Positions 1-9,532 of a stretch of DNA of 64,000 bases are shown one piece after another (position 1 is the first letter of the stretch; each line of letters starts with the position of its first letter). Position numbers and translations under genes: made by a program. Under the pieces are notes generated by a model. It was not told where the DNA came from, made no database searches, and saw nothing but the letters and a program-made list of their open reading frames with translations. Location: positions 124,001 to 188,000 of the forward strand of contig NZ_ADVZ01000005.1 in assembly GCF_000178995.1 (NCBI RefSeq), written 5' to 3'. This DNA comes from Afipia sp. 1NLS2. Lineage in GTDB: Bacteria; Pseudomonadota; Alphaproteobacteria; Rhizobiales; Xanthobacteraceae.

Positions 1-750
1 ATCAAGCACGGCACGGTCAAGATCCTGTTCACGCCCGACGAGGAGATCGGCCGCGGCGTCGACAAGGTGGATTTGAAGAAACTCGGGGCGGATGTCGCCT
101 ACACGATCGACGGCGAAAGCGCGGGCTCAATCGAGGACGAAAGCTTTTCTGCCGACGCGGCCACGATCCGCATTCAGGGCGTCAGCGCCCACCCCGGCAT
201 GGCCAAGGGTAAAATGGAGCACGCGATCAAGATCGCCGCACGCATTGTCGAGAAGCTGCCACAGGACACCCTGACGCCGGAGACGACCGAGGGCCGCGAG
301 GGTTTTCTCCACCCGGTTGGCATCACCGGCGCGCTGGAAGAGACGACGCTGCACTACATCGTGCGCGACTTCACCGTAGCCGAACTGAAGGAGAAGGAGG
401 CGTTGCTGGAGCGCACCGTCGCCGAGGTGATGAAGGATTTTCCGCGATCGACCTATCGTATCGATATCCGCGAGCAGTATCGCAACATGAAGGAGATCGT
501 GGATCGGCAGCCAGAGATCGTGGATTACGCCATGGAAGCGATCCGCCGCGCAGGACTTAAGCCCGAACGCGGCAGCATCCGCGGCGGCACCGACGGTTCG
601 CGGTTGTCATTCATGGGGCTGCCCTGCCCTAACATCTTCGCGGGCGAACACGCCTTCCACTCGCGCCTCGAATGGGTCAGCGTACAGGACATGGAAGCAG
701 CGGTACGCACCATCGTGCATCTCGCTGCGATCTGGGAAGAGCGGGCATAG
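1..750 (+). CDS. pepT: Peptidase T (aminotripeptidase), C-terminal part
   Basis: Zinc-dependent cytoplasmic M20-family aminopeptidase that removes the N-terminal residue of tripeptides. The frame is open from base 1, so the start lies outside the window. The visible part begins just before FTPDEEIGRG (visible residues 10-19), the M20 segment holding the catalytic Glu-Glu pair. The dimerisation domain follows (around RIQGVSAHPGMAKG), then GGTDGSRLSFMGLPCPN and EHAFHSRLEW near the C-terminus, which match the PepT metal-binding tail. The stop is at 748-750 and no co-transcribed neighbour is seen. Family assignment is firm; substrate range is inferred from the family. Confidence 0.93.
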   Translation: MKHGTVKILFTPDEEIGRGVDKVDLKKLGADVAYTIDGESAGSIEDESFSADAATIRIQGVSAHPGMAKGKMEHAIKIAARIVEKLPQDTLTPETTEGREGFLHPVGITGALEETTLHYIVRDFTVAELKEKEALLERTVAEVMKDFPRSTYRIDIREQYRNMKEIVDRQPEIVDYAMEAIRRAGLKPERGSIRGGTDGSRLSFMGLPCPNIFAGEHAFHSRLEWVSVQDMEAAVRTIVHLAAIWEERA

Positions 751-933
751 ACCGCGCGCTCGTCGTCAGGCCCTAAGAAAATCGTTCCGACACGTCAGCG
801 TGAATCGAACGTTAAATTCACCATCGCAATTGCGAACTCGCCCCTCTTCATCCGGTTAGCTTGACGAACGGACTTTCTTGCGCCGCCGCAAATCGCGGCT
901 AAATCTTGGCGCAAATAAGAAGGAATGAAGAGG

Positions 934-1038
934 ATGAAACCGTCTCTCCAGACCGTACTGGCGGCCACAGCGATCACCGCAATCGGCATCCCGCTGGCGA
1001 TGGCGACGATCATCGCCGCCTCGATCATCAGCCTGTAA
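934..1038 (+). CDS. Small hydrophobic peptide (34 aa), hypothetical
   Basis: A 34-residue frame, MKPSLQTVLAATAITAIG followed by a hydrophobic stretch ending IIAASIISL. A purine-rich AGGAATGAAGAGG lies directly upstream and would serve as ribosome binding site. The composition (one basic residue near the start, then an almost unbroken Ala/Ile/Leu run) fits a single-pass membrane peptide or bare leader. It stands alone between pepT and the opposing glycosyltransferase. I do not recognise a family. An opposing frame of 77 codons exists here, but it has no comparable ribosome binding site. Confidence 0.4.
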   Translation: MKPSLQTVLAATAITAIGIPLAMATIIAASIISL

Positions 1039-1076
1039 TCGATCGCGTCATCAATCCATCGCGGGGTTTCACATTT

Positions 1077-1823
1077 TCAGATCGGCGGATCCGCTTCGAC
1101 AAGCTTCTGGCGGTCGATGCGAAACGTCCGCTTGGCGATGGAATTCCAGTGCTTACTGAACGTCGTCGCCAAGCGGATGGAGCGATAGAACCGCTGCTGC
1201 CGCTCAATGCGGACCGATGTCTTGGCGTGAAGAAGTGCGAAGTCCTTGGTGTGGGGAAATTTATAGGCGCGCTCGATTCCCGCCAGCACCTCATGGACCC
1301 GCCTGACAAACTTCAGCTTCGGTAGGTTGCGCAGAATCCGGACCTGATCTTCCCAGTTTGAATAGAGCGTGGCGTCTTCCAGCGCGCGGGCAGGATCAAT
1401 AAGATCATTGCCGGGCACGACGACATTCAGGCGTGGAAGGTAACACGCATCGATCTCGTGGCTTTCCATCCATGCGAGCAGCTTCGGCAATCCCATCAGG
1501 GTCCGCCTGCTGGGAAGTTCATCGGCATCCGGAAACAGGATCAGCCGCCCGCGGCATTGCGCGATGGCAAAATTGCGCTGCGCGGCAAAATCGTTGTTCA
1601 GGCGGCGCTGGAAAAATCGGATCGGCCAATCCTTCTCGAATGATTTTATCGCTTCGACAAAATCATCGTCGGAAAAATCATCGACGACCACGATTTCATC
1701 AATGATCGCCCGTGCCGGCTCAAGCGCGGCCATCAGCCACTTGAATTCCTGCATCTCATTATGAGTCATCACCGCAACTGAAATCGAAGCGGGTCGACTG
1801 CTGGACCGGAAATCGCTCTGCAC
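1077..1823 (-). CDS. Glycosyltransferase family 2 protein
   Basis: A 248-residue GT-A fold glycosyltransferase. The N-terminal strand ISVAVMTHNEM (about residues 14-24), the DEIVVVDDFSDD block (about 42-53) and LILFPDADELPS (about 94-105) are the nucleotide-sugar binding elements of family 2; DAD would be the metal-binding DXD-type motif. No membrane segment is visible, so it is probably cytosolic or peripheral. The C-terminal third (WEDQVRILRN, VRRVHEVLAG) resembles SunS/WaaE-like family members that modify lipopolysaccharide cores or proteins. It sits alone, between a small + strand frame and tRNA-Val. Acceptor and sugar cannot be told. Confidence 0.85.
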   Translation of the reverse strand: MQSDFRSSSRPASISVAVMTHNEMQEFKWLMAALEPARAIIDEIVVVDDFSDDDFVEAIKSFEKDWPIRFFQRRLNNDFAAQRNFAIAQCRGRLILFPDADELPSRRTLMGLPKLLAWMESHEIDACYLPRLNVVVPGNDLIDPARALEDATLYSNWEDQVRILRNLPKLKFVRRVHEVLAGIERAYKFPHTKDFALLHAKTSVRIERQQRFYRSIRLATTFSKHWNSIAKRTFRIDRQKLVEADPPI

Positions 1824-1940
1824 GCCTGAACCTCGATCAAGACCAACTGGCCGGTTTATCGTCCCGGCCGTTTCGGCGTGTCAGGAGCACGATATTTGGC
1901 GCGATGCAAAGAACCGACTCAATAAAGCACAGAAATCGAA

Positions 1941-2017
1941 TGGTAGGCGGCGAGAGATTCGAACTCCCGACCCTCTCGGTGTAAACGAGATGCTCTAACC
2001 AGCTGAGCTAGCCGCCC
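1941..2017 (-). tRNA. tRNA-Val (anticodon TAC)
   Basis: A 77-nt cloverleaf on the minus strand. The acceptor stem GGGCGGC pairs with GCCGCCT (one G-U), the anticodon stem CTCG/CGAG encloses TTTACAC, giving anticodon TAC, the T-loop is TTCGAAT, and CCA is encoded at 1941-1943. It lies between a glycosyltransferase gene and a small secreted protein gene. Confidence 0.95.
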
Positions 2018-2029
2018 GTCGCCTTTCCT

Positions 2030-2356
2030 TTATTCGATTACGCAGTGCTTGACTATCCCGGGCGCGGGGTCGCCGCCGAAGTACTGGTTTATGCAAGGAA
2101 TAGAGCCGTGGACCCGGCGCACGATGTACCGGCCACGCGCGCCATAACGCACATTCGCGACGCCGCCAACGTCACACACCTCATTTTCGTTGGCGCAAAA
2201 CTGGCCACGGCCAGGACCACGGCGATAGTCAGGACCTGGGCCATATCCCGGCCCCGGCCCGTAGCCCGGTCTCCCGTAATATTGGGCCGAGGCCGGCTGA
2301 GCAAAAAGACCGGCCGACAATGCGAGCGCCAAACCCAGCAAGCAGTTGCGGATCAT
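2030..2356 (-). CDS. Small secreted Gly/Tyr/Pro-rich protein, hypothetical
   Basis: A 108-residue exported protein. Residues 1-24 form a classical signal peptide ending PASA before QYYGRPG. Next come short repeats of the type GPGPGYGPGPDYRRGPGRG (about 28-50), then a domain with four cysteines (CANENEVC, CINQYF, KHC), suggesting two disulfides in the periplasm. The tail is basic and lacks membrane segments. It lies between lon and tRNA-Val on the minus strand and has its own gap on each side. Similar short secreted proteins are common in Bradyrhizobium-type genomes, but I know no function. Confidence 0.7.
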   Translation of the reverse strand: MIRNCLLGLALALSAGLFAQPASAQYYGRPGYGPGPGYGPGPDYRRGPGRGQFCANENEVCDVGGVANVRYGARGRYIVRRVHGSIPCINQYFGGDPAPGIVKHCVIE

Positions 2357-2445
2357 TTGTTTCCCTCAATCCTTAAAGCTTGATTTTAGCGAACTCGCGG
2401 GGCGAGGTCATCCATATCCATGAATATCCAACCATCTGATCCAAC

Positions 2446-2474
2446 AAAAAACGGCGCCCCGGAGGGCGCCGTTG
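2446..2474 (-). terminator. Rho-independent terminator after lon
   Basis: On the minus strand an ACGGCGCC/GGCGCCGT stem with a short loop is followed by a run of six T. It begins 24 bases beyond the lon stop codon. Confidence 0.9.
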
Positions 2475-2497
2475 GTCGCATTGGTGGCTGTCGGCGT

Positions 2498-4921
2498 TCA
2501 GTGAGCTGTCAGGCCAGCTTCGTCAGCCCCGTCCTGCGGAGGCGGCACGGCGGTGTCCTCCTCCCAGACGATGGGCGTCGGAGCCCGTACCAGCGCCCTG
2601 GACAACACCTCGTCCATCCGGCTCACCGGAATGATCTCCATGCCACCCTTGATGGCGTCGGAAATCTCGGTGAGGTCCTTGGCGTTGTCCTCAGGAATGA
2701 AGACCGTCTTGATGCCGCCGCGGCCCGCCGCGAGCAGCTTCTCCTTCAGGCCGCCAATCGGGAGCACCCGCCCGCGCAGCGTGATCTCGCCAGTCATGGC
2801 GACATCGTGCCGGATAGGAATGCCGGTCAGCACCGAGACGATGGTGGTCGCCATCGCCACGCCTGCCGACGGGCCATCCTTCGGCGTCGCGCCTTCCGGA
2901 ACGTGAACGTGGATGTCCCGCTTCTCGAACAGAGGCGGCTCGATGCCGTAATTGATCGCCCGCGAGCGGACATAGGACGCCGCCGCCGAGATCGATTCCT
3001 TCATCACGTCGCGCAAATTGCCCGTCACCGTCATGCGGCCCTTGCCGGGCATCATGACACTTTCGATGGTGAGCAACTCACCGCCGACATCGGTCCATGC
3101 AAGACCCGTGACGACGCCGACCTGATCCTCGTTCTCGATCTCGCCGTAACGGAACTTCGGCACGCCGAGCATTTCCTCGACCACGGCTTCCGTCACCTTG
3201 ATCGATTTCTTGCTCGAGAGCATCAATTCCTTGACCGCCTTGCGTGCCAGCGTGGACAGCTCGCGCTCGAGGTTACGCACGCCCGCTTCGCGGGTGTAAC
3301 GCCGGATCATCAGAAGCAACGCCGCATCGTCGATCGAGAACTCCTTCGACGATAAGCCGTGCTTGGAGATCGCGGTCGGGATCAGATGCTTGCGCGCGAT
3401 CTCGACCTTCTCGTTCTCGGTGTAGCCGGCGATGCGGATCACCTCCATGCGGTCCATCAGCGGGCCGGGAATATTCAGCGTATTCGCGGTCGTGATGAAC
3501 ATCACGTTGGACAGATCGTAATCGACCTCGAGATAGTGGTCGTTGAACGTGCCGTTCTGCTCGGGGTCGAGCACCTCCAGCAGCGCCGAAGACGGATCGC
3601 CACGGAAGTCCGCACCCATTTTGTCGATCTCGTCGAGCAGGAACAGCGGATTCGAAGTCTTCGCCTTCCGCATCGACTGGATGATCTTGCCGGGCATCGA
3701 GCCGATATAGGTGCGGCGGTGACCGCGGATCTCCGCCTCGTCCCGCACGCCGCCGAGCGACACGCGCACGAACTCACGGCCGGTCGCCTTCGCGATCGAC
3801 TTGCCGAGCGAGGTCTTGCCGACGCCCGGAGGGCCGACGAGACACAGGATCGGGCCGGTCAGCTTGTTGGCGCGCGACTGCACGGCGAGATACTCGACGA
3901 TGCGGTCCTTGACCTTCTCAAGTCCGTAGTGATCGGCATCGAGGATTTCCTGCGCGGCGCCGAGGTCCTTCTTGACCTTGGACTTCTTGCCCCACGGAAT
4001 CGACAGCAGCCAATCGAGATAGTTGCGCACGACGGTAGCTTCGGCGGACATCGGAGACATCTGCCGCAGCTTCTTCAGTTCGTGCTGCGCCTTCTCGCGA
4101 GCTTCCTTCGAGAGCTTGGTCTTGGCGATCTTCTCTTCCAGATCGGCCAGCTCGTCGCGACCTTCGTCGTCGCCGAGCTCTTTCTGGATCGCCTTCATCT
4201 GCTCGTTGAGGTAGTACTCGCGCTGGGTCTTCTCCATCTGGCGCTTGACGCGCGAGCGGATCTTCTTCTCGACCTGCAAGACGGAAATCTCGCTCTCCAT
4301 CAGGCCGAGCACCTTCTCCAGGCGCTGGGAGACGGACAACGTTTCCAGAATATCCTGCCGGTCCGCGATCTTGACCGCAAGATGCGAGGCGACCGTGTCG
4401 GCGAGCTTGGCGAAATCGGTGATCTGCTGAACGACGCCCACCACTTCGGCGGAGATCTTCTTGTTCAGCTTCACATAGCTCTCGAAGTCGGACACGACCG
4501 AGCGGCCGAGCGCTTCCGCCTCGACGCTGGTGGCGTCGGTGTCGGCGAGCGCGACAGCTTCCGCTTCATAGTAATCGGTGCGATCGGAATATTTGGTGAC
4601 GCGCGCACGCTCCAGGCCCTCGACCAGCACCTTCACGGTGCCATCGGGCAGCTTGAGGAGTTGCAGCACACTTGCGAGCGTGCCGATCTCATAGATCGAA
4701 TCCGCCGCAGGATCGTCGTCGGAAGCATTCTTCTGCGTCGCCAGCAAAATCAGCGCGTCGTTCTTCATCACGTCTTCAAGCGCGCGAATGGATTTCTCGC
4801 GGCCGACGAAGAGCGGCACGATCATGTGCGGGAAGACAACGATGTCGCGCAGCGGCAGGACCGGATATTGATGGCTTTCACCGGCGACGATGGTGGGACG
4901 AGGCTTGGTCGAGGCAGTCAT
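2498..4921 (-). CDS. lon: ATP-dependent protease La (Lon)
   Basis: An 807-residue homo-oligomeric cytoplasmic AAA+ protease that degrades misfolded and regulatory proteins. The N-terminal substrate-recognition domain starts at [13 protein letters not shown] (about 21-33), a coiled-coil linker follows (about 220-300), then Walker [10 protein letters not shown] (about 360) and Walker [11 protein letters not shown]. The C-terminal protease domain has the Ser-Lys dyad, Ser685 in KDGPSAG and Lys728 in GGLKEK. Length is normal for the family. AAGGAAG lies 7-13 bases before the ATG. It is last in the clpP-clpX-lon series but separated from clpX by a terminator and 318 bases, so it probably has its own promoter. 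Confidence 0.97.
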   Translation of the reverse strand: MTASTKPRPTIVAGESHQYPVLPLRDIVVFPHMIVPLFVGREKSIRALEDVMKNDALILLATQKNASDDDPAADSIYEIGTLASVLQLLKLPDGTVKVLVEGLERARVTKYSDRTDYYEAEAVALADTDATSVEAEALGRSVVSDFESYVKLNKKISAEVVGVVQQITDFAKLADTVASHLAVKIADRQDILETLSVSQRLEKVLGLMESEISVLQVEKKIRSRVKRQMEKTQREYYLNEQMKAIQKELGDDEGRDELADLEEKIAKTKLSKEAREKAQHELKKLRQMSPMSAEATVVRNYLDWLLSIPWGKKSKVKKDLGAAQEILDADHYGLEKVKDRIVEYLAVQSRANKLTGPILCLVGPPGVGKTSLGKSIAKATGREFVRVSLGGVRDEAEIRGHRRTYIGSMPGKIIQSMRKAKTSNPLFLLDEIDKMGADFRGDPSSALLEVLDPEQNGTFNDHYLEVDYDLSNVMFITTANTLNIPGPLMDRMEVIRIAGYTENEKVEIARKHLIPTAISKHGLSSKEFSIDDAALLLMIRRYTREAGVRNLERELSTLARKAVKELMLSSKKSIKVTEAVVEEMLGVPKFRYGEIENEDQVGVVTGLAWTDVGGELLTIESVMMPGKGRMTVTGNLRDVMKESISAAASYVRSRAINYGIEPPLFEKRDIHVHVPEGATPKDGPSAGVAMATTIVSVLTGIPIRHDVAMTGEITLRGRVLPIGGLKEKLLAAGRGGIKTVFIPEDNAKDLTEISDAIKGGMEIIPVSRMDEVLSRALVRAPTPIVWEEDTAVPPPQDGADEAGLTAH

Positions 4922-5098
4922 GCCTTTACTTCCTTTTCATTGCGCCCCCTTGCACGCAGTCCATCGCGCGATGCAACCGCAACAAGGTGCAGAGGTGCCG
5001 GAAAACAAAGGGCTCGAATGAGCCATCCGCACATGGCGGCCTTTCCCTCCGGGCAGTATTTGCGACGAATCTGCCTTTAAGCAGGCTTCGCTGCAGCC

Positions 5099-5131
5099 CA
5101 TTAGGTGGCTATCCCCCACGGGGGTGTCAAG
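5099..5131 (-). promoter_or_regulatory. Candidate lon promoter with CCCCC/GGGGG palindrome
   Basis: The minus strand reads CTTGACA, then 17 bases, then CACCTAAT, about 180 bases before the lon ATG. The spacer contains CCCCCGTGGGGG, an inverted repeat. CTTGAC with a C-rich spacer resembles alphaproteobacterial heat-shock (RpoH) promoters, but the -10 match is weak. Confidence 0.35.
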
Positions 5132-5181
5132 CGGCTGGCAAACCCCAGCCACAACGGGCTTTTTTACGTTTGACACGAATC

Positions 5182-5210
5182 AAAAACGGCCGCTGGAAAC
5201 CAGCGGCCGC
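5182..5210 (-). terminator. Rho-independent terminator after clpX
   Basis: The minus strand carries a GCGGCCGCTGG/CCAGCGGCCG-type stem with a TTTC loop followed by TTTTTG, 30 bases beyond the clpX stop. Confidence 0.9.
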
Positions 5211-5239
5211 TTGAATATGTCGGGTTCCAGAAGCGAAAC

Positions 5240-6514
5240 TTATGCGCTTGCGCTGGTCTCGCCTGCCCGGTCGGTACGATCGGCGTAGATGTAGAGCGGC
5301 CGCGCGGTCGCCTCCACCACTTCGCGGGAGATCACGACCTCCTCGACGCCTTCCAGACCCGGAAGATCGAACATCGTCTCGAGCAGGATGCTTTCCAGAA
5401 TGGACCGCAACCCGCGCGCGCCGGTTTTGCGCTCGATGGCCTTGCGCGCGACCGCGCCCAAAGCCTCGTCGGCGAAGGTCAGTTCGATGTTCTCCATCTC
5501 GAACAGGCGCTGGTACTGCTTCACCAGCGCGTTCTTCGGCTCAACCAGGATCTTCTTCAGCGAAGCCTCGTCGAGGTCTTCCAGCGTCGCCACCACGGGC
5601 AGACGGCCGACGAACTCGGGAATGAGGCCGTACTTCAACAGATCTTCCGGCTCGACCTCGCGGAAGATTTCGCCAGTGCGGCGATCTTCCGGCGCGAGCA
5701 CGCTGGCCGCGAAGCCAATCGAGGTGGTGCGCCCGCGCGAGGAGATGATCTTCTCGAGCCCTGAGAACGCGCCACCGCAGATGAACAGGATATTGGTCGT
5801 ATCCACCTGCAGGAACTCCTGCTGCGGATGCTTGCGTCCGCCCTGCGGCGGAACGGAAGCGACCGTGCCTTCCATGATCTTCAGAAGCGCCTGCTGCACG
5901 CCCTCGCCCGAGACATCCCGGGTGATCGAGGGGTTGTCCGACTTGCGCGAAATCTTGTCGATTTCGTCGATGTAGACGATGCCGCGCTGCGCGCGCTCAA
6001 CGTTATAGTCAGCGGCCTGCAGCAGCTTCAGGATGATGTTCTCGACATCCTCACCGACGTAACCGGCTTCGGTCAGCGTCGTCGCGTCGGCCATCGTGAA
6101 CGGCACGTCGAGGATGCGGGCGAGCGTCTGCGCAAGCAGCGTCTTGCCCGAACCGGTGGGACCGATCAGCAGGATGTTCGACTTCGCGAGTTCGACGTCG
6201 TTGTGCTTGGTCTGGTGGTTCAGCCGCTTGTAGTGGTTGTGCACCGCGACCGAGAGCACCTTCTTCGCATGGTTCTGTCCGATGACGTAGTCATCGAGCA
6301 CCTTGCAGATTTCCTTCGGCGTCGGGATTCCGTCACGCGACTTCACGAGCGAGGACTTGTTCTCCTCGCGGATGATGTCCATGCACAACTCAACGCACTC
6401 ATCGCAGATAAACACGGTCGGACCCGCGATCAGCTTGCGGACCTCGTGCTGGCTCTTTCCGCAGAACGAGCAATAGAGAGTGTTCTTCGAGTCGCCTGTA
6501 CCGACCTTGCTCAT
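5240..6514 (-). CDS. clpX: ATP-dependent Clp protease ATP-binding subunit ClpX
   Basis: A 424-residue AAA+ unfoldase that feeds substrates to ClpP. The N-terminal zinc-binding domain has Cys15, Cys18, Cys37 and Cys40 (CSFC...CDEC). Walker A is [12 protein letters not shown], the pore loop is in [10 protein letters not shown], Walker B is [10 protein letters not shown], and sensor and arginine-finger regions follow ([14 protein letters not shown]). Length matches the family. GGAGACAGGA precedes the ATG. clpP lies 379 bases upstream on the same strand, so the two are neighbours but probably have separate promoters, as is usual in alphaproteobacteria. Confidence 0.97.
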   Translation of the reverse strand: MSKVGTGDSKNTLYCSFCGKSQHEVRKLIAGPTVFICDECVELCMDIIREENKSSLVKSRDGIPTPKEICKVLDDYVIGQNHAKKVLSVAVHNHYKRLNHQTKHNDVELAKSNILLIGPTGSGKTLLAQTLARILDVPFTMADATTLTEAGYVGEDVENIILKLLQAADYNVERAQRGIVYIDEIDKISRKSDNPSITRDVSGEGVQQALLKIMEGTVASVPPQGGRKHPQQEFLQVDTTNILFICGGAFSGLEKIISSRGRTTSIGFAASVLAPEDRRTGEIFREVEPEDLLKYGLIPEFVGRLPVVATLEDLDEASLKKILVEPKNALVKQYQRLFEMENIELTFADEALGAVARKAIERKTGARGLRSILESILLETMFDLPGLEGVEEVVISREVVEATARPLYIYADRTDRAGETSASA

Positions 6515-6893
6515 TCCTGTCTCCGTCTTCCGCTTTCCGTCCGGCTGTCCCGTTCTCGGCTGGAGATAGGAACAAAACGCGTACTGAAAAGACGTTGCAT
6601 TCGAGATATGCCCGAATCGTGACCCTACCCGAATCCCGATTCAAACCTGGCTCACTCTGCCAGCGAACCATGCTGGCACCCGAGGATCAAGAATTCACTA
6701 ATCCCCGGAAGGGTGATTTGCCGAGTCTAGCCCGATTTGTCGCGATTTCACGACCGCCAAACCGTGATTTCACCCCGGCGTTGCGGGAATGACACGAGAA
6801 ACCGGGACCGTTGGGGGCCACTGGTCCCCAACTGCTATGGCAGGCAGAATCGCCCAAACCAACCTTGAGAAACCACCTTAAGAGGCAACCCTA
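6515..6893. other. clpP-clpX intergenic region (379 bases)
   Basis: No convincing gene. Near 6810-6832 the repeat GTTGGGG/CCCCAAC could form a hairpin beyond the clpP stop, but no T-run follows, so I do not call it a terminator. The clpX promoter must lie here, but I cannot place its boxes with confidence. Confidence 0.5.
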
Positions 6894-7526
6894 TCAGGCA
6901 GCTTTCGCTACCGGATCTTCCGGCCGCTTGTCGATCACCTTGTCGACGATGCCGAAGTCCTTGGCCTTGTCGGCGGTGAGGAAGTTGTCGCGCTCCAGCG
7001 CATCCTCGATCGTCTTGTAATCCTGCCCGGTGTGCTTGACGTAGATCTCGTTCAACCGCTTCTTCAGATTCAGGATTTCCTGCGCGTGAAGCATGATGTC
7101 CGTCGCCTGCCCCTGGAAACCGCCGGACGGCTGGTGAACCATGATGCGCGAGTTCGGCAGCGAGAAGCGCATGTCCTTCTCGCCGGCGGCGAGCAGCAGC
7201 GAGCCCATCGAAGCGGCCTGCCCCGTGCATAGCGTGGAAACCGGCGGGCGGATGAACTGCATGGTGTCGTAGATCGCAAGGCCCGACGTCACCACGCCGC
7301 CCGGCGAATTGATGTACATCGAGATTTCCTTTTTCGGATTCTCGGCTTCGAGGAACAGCAGCTGCGCGACGACCAGCGTCGACATGCCGTCTTCCACCGG
7401 CCCGGTGAGGAAGATGATGCGCTCTTTAAGCAGGCGGGAGAAAATGTCGTAGGCCCGCTCGCCGCGGTTGGTCTGCTCGACCACCATCGGCACAAGGTTC
7501 ATGTAGGTTTCAACCGGATCGCGCAT
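6894..7526 (-). CDS. clpP: ATP-dependent Clp protease proteolytic subunit ClpP
   Basis: A 210-residue serine peptidase forming the double heptameric chamber that works with ClpX and ClpA. The catalytic triad is visible: Ser106 in TGQAASMGS, His131 in MVHQPSGG and Asp180 in LERDNF. YINSPGG (71-77) builds the oxyanion hole. Length and start ([18 protein letters not shown]) match the family, including a short propeptide. It lies between tig upstream and clpX downstream, all on the minus strand, the standard order. tig has its own terminator, so clpP begins a new transcript. Confidence 0.97.
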   Translation of the reverse strand: MRDPVETYMNLVPMVVEQTNRGERAYDIFSRLLKERIIFLTGPVEDGMSTLVVAQLLFLEAENPKKEISMYINSPGGVVTSGLAIYDTMQFIRPPVSTLCTGQAASMGSLLLAAGEKDMRFSLPNSRIMVHQPSGGFQGQATDIMLHAQEILNLKKRLNEIYVKHTGQDYKTIEDALERDNFLTADKAKDFGIVDKVIDKRPEDPVAKAA

Positions 7527-7692
7527 TGGTCACCTGGGGTTTTCGGAAAATTCGTTAAATGGCCGGCACGCCGGTACCCGCCAAGATAAGCGAGGATTGC
7601 TCCCCGGCAAGAGATGTTCAAGCCGATTCGGCGGGCGAAACGAAGCACTCACCGAGGGTGAGGTTAACAAAAGAACCCCACCGGGCGTTAAT

Positions 7693-7729
7693 AAAAGAGG
7701 ATCGCCCCCGTCTGCGCGGGGGCGATCCG
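7693..7729 (-). terminator. Rho-independent terminator after tig
   Basis: The minus strand has a GGATCGCCCCCG/CGGGGGCGATCC stem (12 pairs) followed by TCTTTTATT, 22 bases past the tig stop. Confidence 0.9.
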
Positions 7730-7751
7730 GAATGACCGTTCAGATGCGCGA

Positions 7752-9110
7752 TCAGGCCGCGGTCTTGTCGTCTTCTTCCTTGAGCAGTTCCTCGCGGGAA
7801 ACCTTCTTCTCGGTGACCTGCGCAAGCTCAAGAATGAAATCGACCACCTTGTCCTCGAAGATCGGCGCGCGGAGCTGCGCGACGGCGCCCGGATTGCTGC
7901 GATAATAGTCCCAGACTTCCTTCTCGCGGCCCGGCATCTGGCGGGCGCGCTCGATCACGGCACGGCTCACCTCGTCGTCGGTAACGGTGATCTTGTTCTT
8001 GTCGCCGATCTCGGAGAGCACGAGGCCGAGGCGCACGCGGCGGTCCGCGATCTTGCGATACTCTTCCTTCGCCTTCTCCTCGGTGGTGTCCTCGTCGGCG
8101 AACGTCTTGCCGGAGGAGTCCATTTCCGCCTTGATCGAGTTCCACATCAGGTCGAACTCGTCGTTGACGAGCGACTCCGGCGGATCGAACTTGTGGGTCT
8201 CGTCGAGACGGTCGAGCAGTTCGCGCTTAAGCCGCTGGCGCGTCGCACCGGCAAACTCCTGTGTCAGGCGCTCGCGCATCGCTTCCTTGAGCTTGTCGAG
8301 CGACTCGAGGCCAAGGGTCTTGGCGAACTCGTCGTCGATCTTGGCGTCCTGCGGCGCTTCGATGAGCGACGCCGTGGTCTCGAACTCGGCATCCTTGCCG
8401 GCGAGATTGGCCGCGCCGTAGTTCTTCGGGAACTGCACCTTCAGAGTGCGGGTCTCGCCCGCGCCGATGCCGATGAGCTGATCCTCGAAGCCCGGAATGA
8501 AGGAGTTCGAGCCGAGCACGACCGGAATGTCGCTGCCAGTGCCGCCATCGAATGCCACCCCGTCGATGGTGCCCTTGAAGGACACCGTGACGCGGTCGTC
8601 CTTCTCGGCCTTCGCGCCTTCGGCCTTGGCCGCATAGGGACGGCTCTGATCGGCGACGCGCTTGAGCGCATCGTCGAGATCAGCGTCGGTGACTTCGGCA
8701 AACTGCTTCTCGACCTTGAAGGTCTTGAAATCGGCCAGCGCGATCGGCGGCACGACTTCGATGGCGACCGAATAATTCAGGTCCTTCTTGCCATCGAGAA
8801 TGCCCTCGATCTCGGCCTGATCGGTCGGCATCGTCACCTTGGCCTCGTTGGCCAGGCGGAAGCCGCGATCAGTGAAGATCTTCTGGTTGGTCTCGCGGAT
8901 GGTCTCCTCGAGGGTCTCGGCTGCAACCGACTTGCCGTAGACCTTCTTGAGGTGCGCGACCGGCACCTTGCCGGGGCGGAAGCCGTTGATACGGACCTTG
9001 TCCTTCATGCCGGCGAGGCGTTCATTCACCTTGGCATCGATTTCCGCGGCCGGAATGCTGATCTGGAATTCGTGCTTAAGTCCCTCGGAGAGGGTTTCAT
9101 TCACCTGCAT
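7752..9110 (-). CDS. tig: Trigger factor
   Basis: A 452-residue ribosome-associated chaperone and peptidyl-prolyl isomerase that meets nascent chains at the exit tunnel. The N-terminal ribosome-binding domain contains the signature GFRPGKVP (about 44-51). The FKBP-type domain follows ([19 protein letters not shown], about 155-173), then a long alpha-helical C-terminal domain. The frame could extend 22 codons upstream, but the ATG at 9110 gives [15 protein letters not shown], the family start, and GGAAGAAG precedes it. It is the first gene of the tig, clpP, clpX, lon block. Confidence 0.97.
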   Translation of the reverse strand: MQVNETLSEGLKHEFQISIPAAEIDAKVNERLAGMKDKVRINGFRPGKVPVAHLKKVYGKSVAAETLEETIRETNQKIFTDRGFRLANEAKVTMPTDQAEIEGILDGKKDLNYSVAIEVVPPIALADFKTFKVEKQFAEVTDADLDDALKRVADQSRPYAAKAEGAKAEKDDRVTVSFKGTIDGVAFDGGTGSDIPVVLGSNSFIPGFEDQLIGIGAGETRTLKVQFPKNYGAANLAGKDAEFETTASLIEAPQDAKIDDEFAKTLGLESLDKLKEAMRERLTQEFAGATRQRLKRELLDRLDETHKFDPPESLVNDEFDLMWNSIKAEMDSSGKTFADEDTTEEKAKEEYRKIADRRVRLGLVLSEIGDKNKITVTDDEVSRAVIERARQMPGREKEVWDYYRSNPGAVAQLRAPIFEDKVVDFILELAQVTEKKVSREELLKEEDDKTAA

Positions 9111-9236
9111 AGCGTCAATCTTCTTCCGGCTTGCCGATCCAATATCGGCTGTTGTCGTTGTTGGGATGCCGCGCAAGGCCGCATCATGAAAAGTCCAAAT
9201 ACTTCAGTACCACGTCTCTCAGTTGCCAAGGCCGCC

Positions 9237-9268
9237 AAGTCCGGCTCAAGTCCAGTCATGGCGGGCAT
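9237..9268. repeat. Possible degenerate REP-like element
   Basis: The stretch contains CGGCTCAAGTCCAGTCATG and GGCGGGCATGA, resembling the CAAGCCCGG...ATGGCG arms of the clearer element at 37221-37306. It is short and imperfect, in the tig upstream region. Confidence 0.25.
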
Positions 9269-9301
9269 GAACACGTCTTGCCTGGCGGCGCGAACGGCGG
9301 T

Positions 9302-9386
9302 TGGTGCGCTCGGAGGGACTCGAACCCCCACATCTTTCGACACTGGAACCTAAACCCAGCGCGTCTACCAGTTCCGCCACGAGCGC
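9302..9386 (-). tRNA. tRNA-Leu (anticodon TAG)
   Basis: An 85-nt class II tRNA with a long variable arm on the minus strand. The acceptor stem is GCGCTCG/CGAGCGC, the anticodon loop TTTAGGT gives TAG, and TTCGAGT is the T-loop. CCA is encoded at 9302-9304. Confidence 0.95.
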
Positions 9387-9532
9387 GCAGCACACAATAG
9401 TTTAGTGTCCCGGCACAGCCGCGAGCGGCGGGCTTATAACATGGTGCCGGCCAATCGCGGCAAGAAAAAAAGCGCTATCCGCCGCAGCCCCTGCGGGTTT
9501 ACTCCCGCCTCTGAAAATGGTCCCCATCGGCC

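Noticed and set aside
3359-5080. A 573-codon plus-strand frame opposite lon
   Set aside because: Antisense to lon, low-complexity composition, no ribosome binding site.
7527-7620. Possible heat-shock promoter before clpP (CTTGCC ... CTTATCT)
   Set aside because: The boxes are 14 bases apart, which fits neither the lon candidate nor the expected spacing, so no call was made.
8193-9353. A 386-codon plus-strand frame opposite tig running into the tRNA-Leu region
   Set aside because: Antisense shadow of tig; no domain, and the end reads through a tRNA gene.
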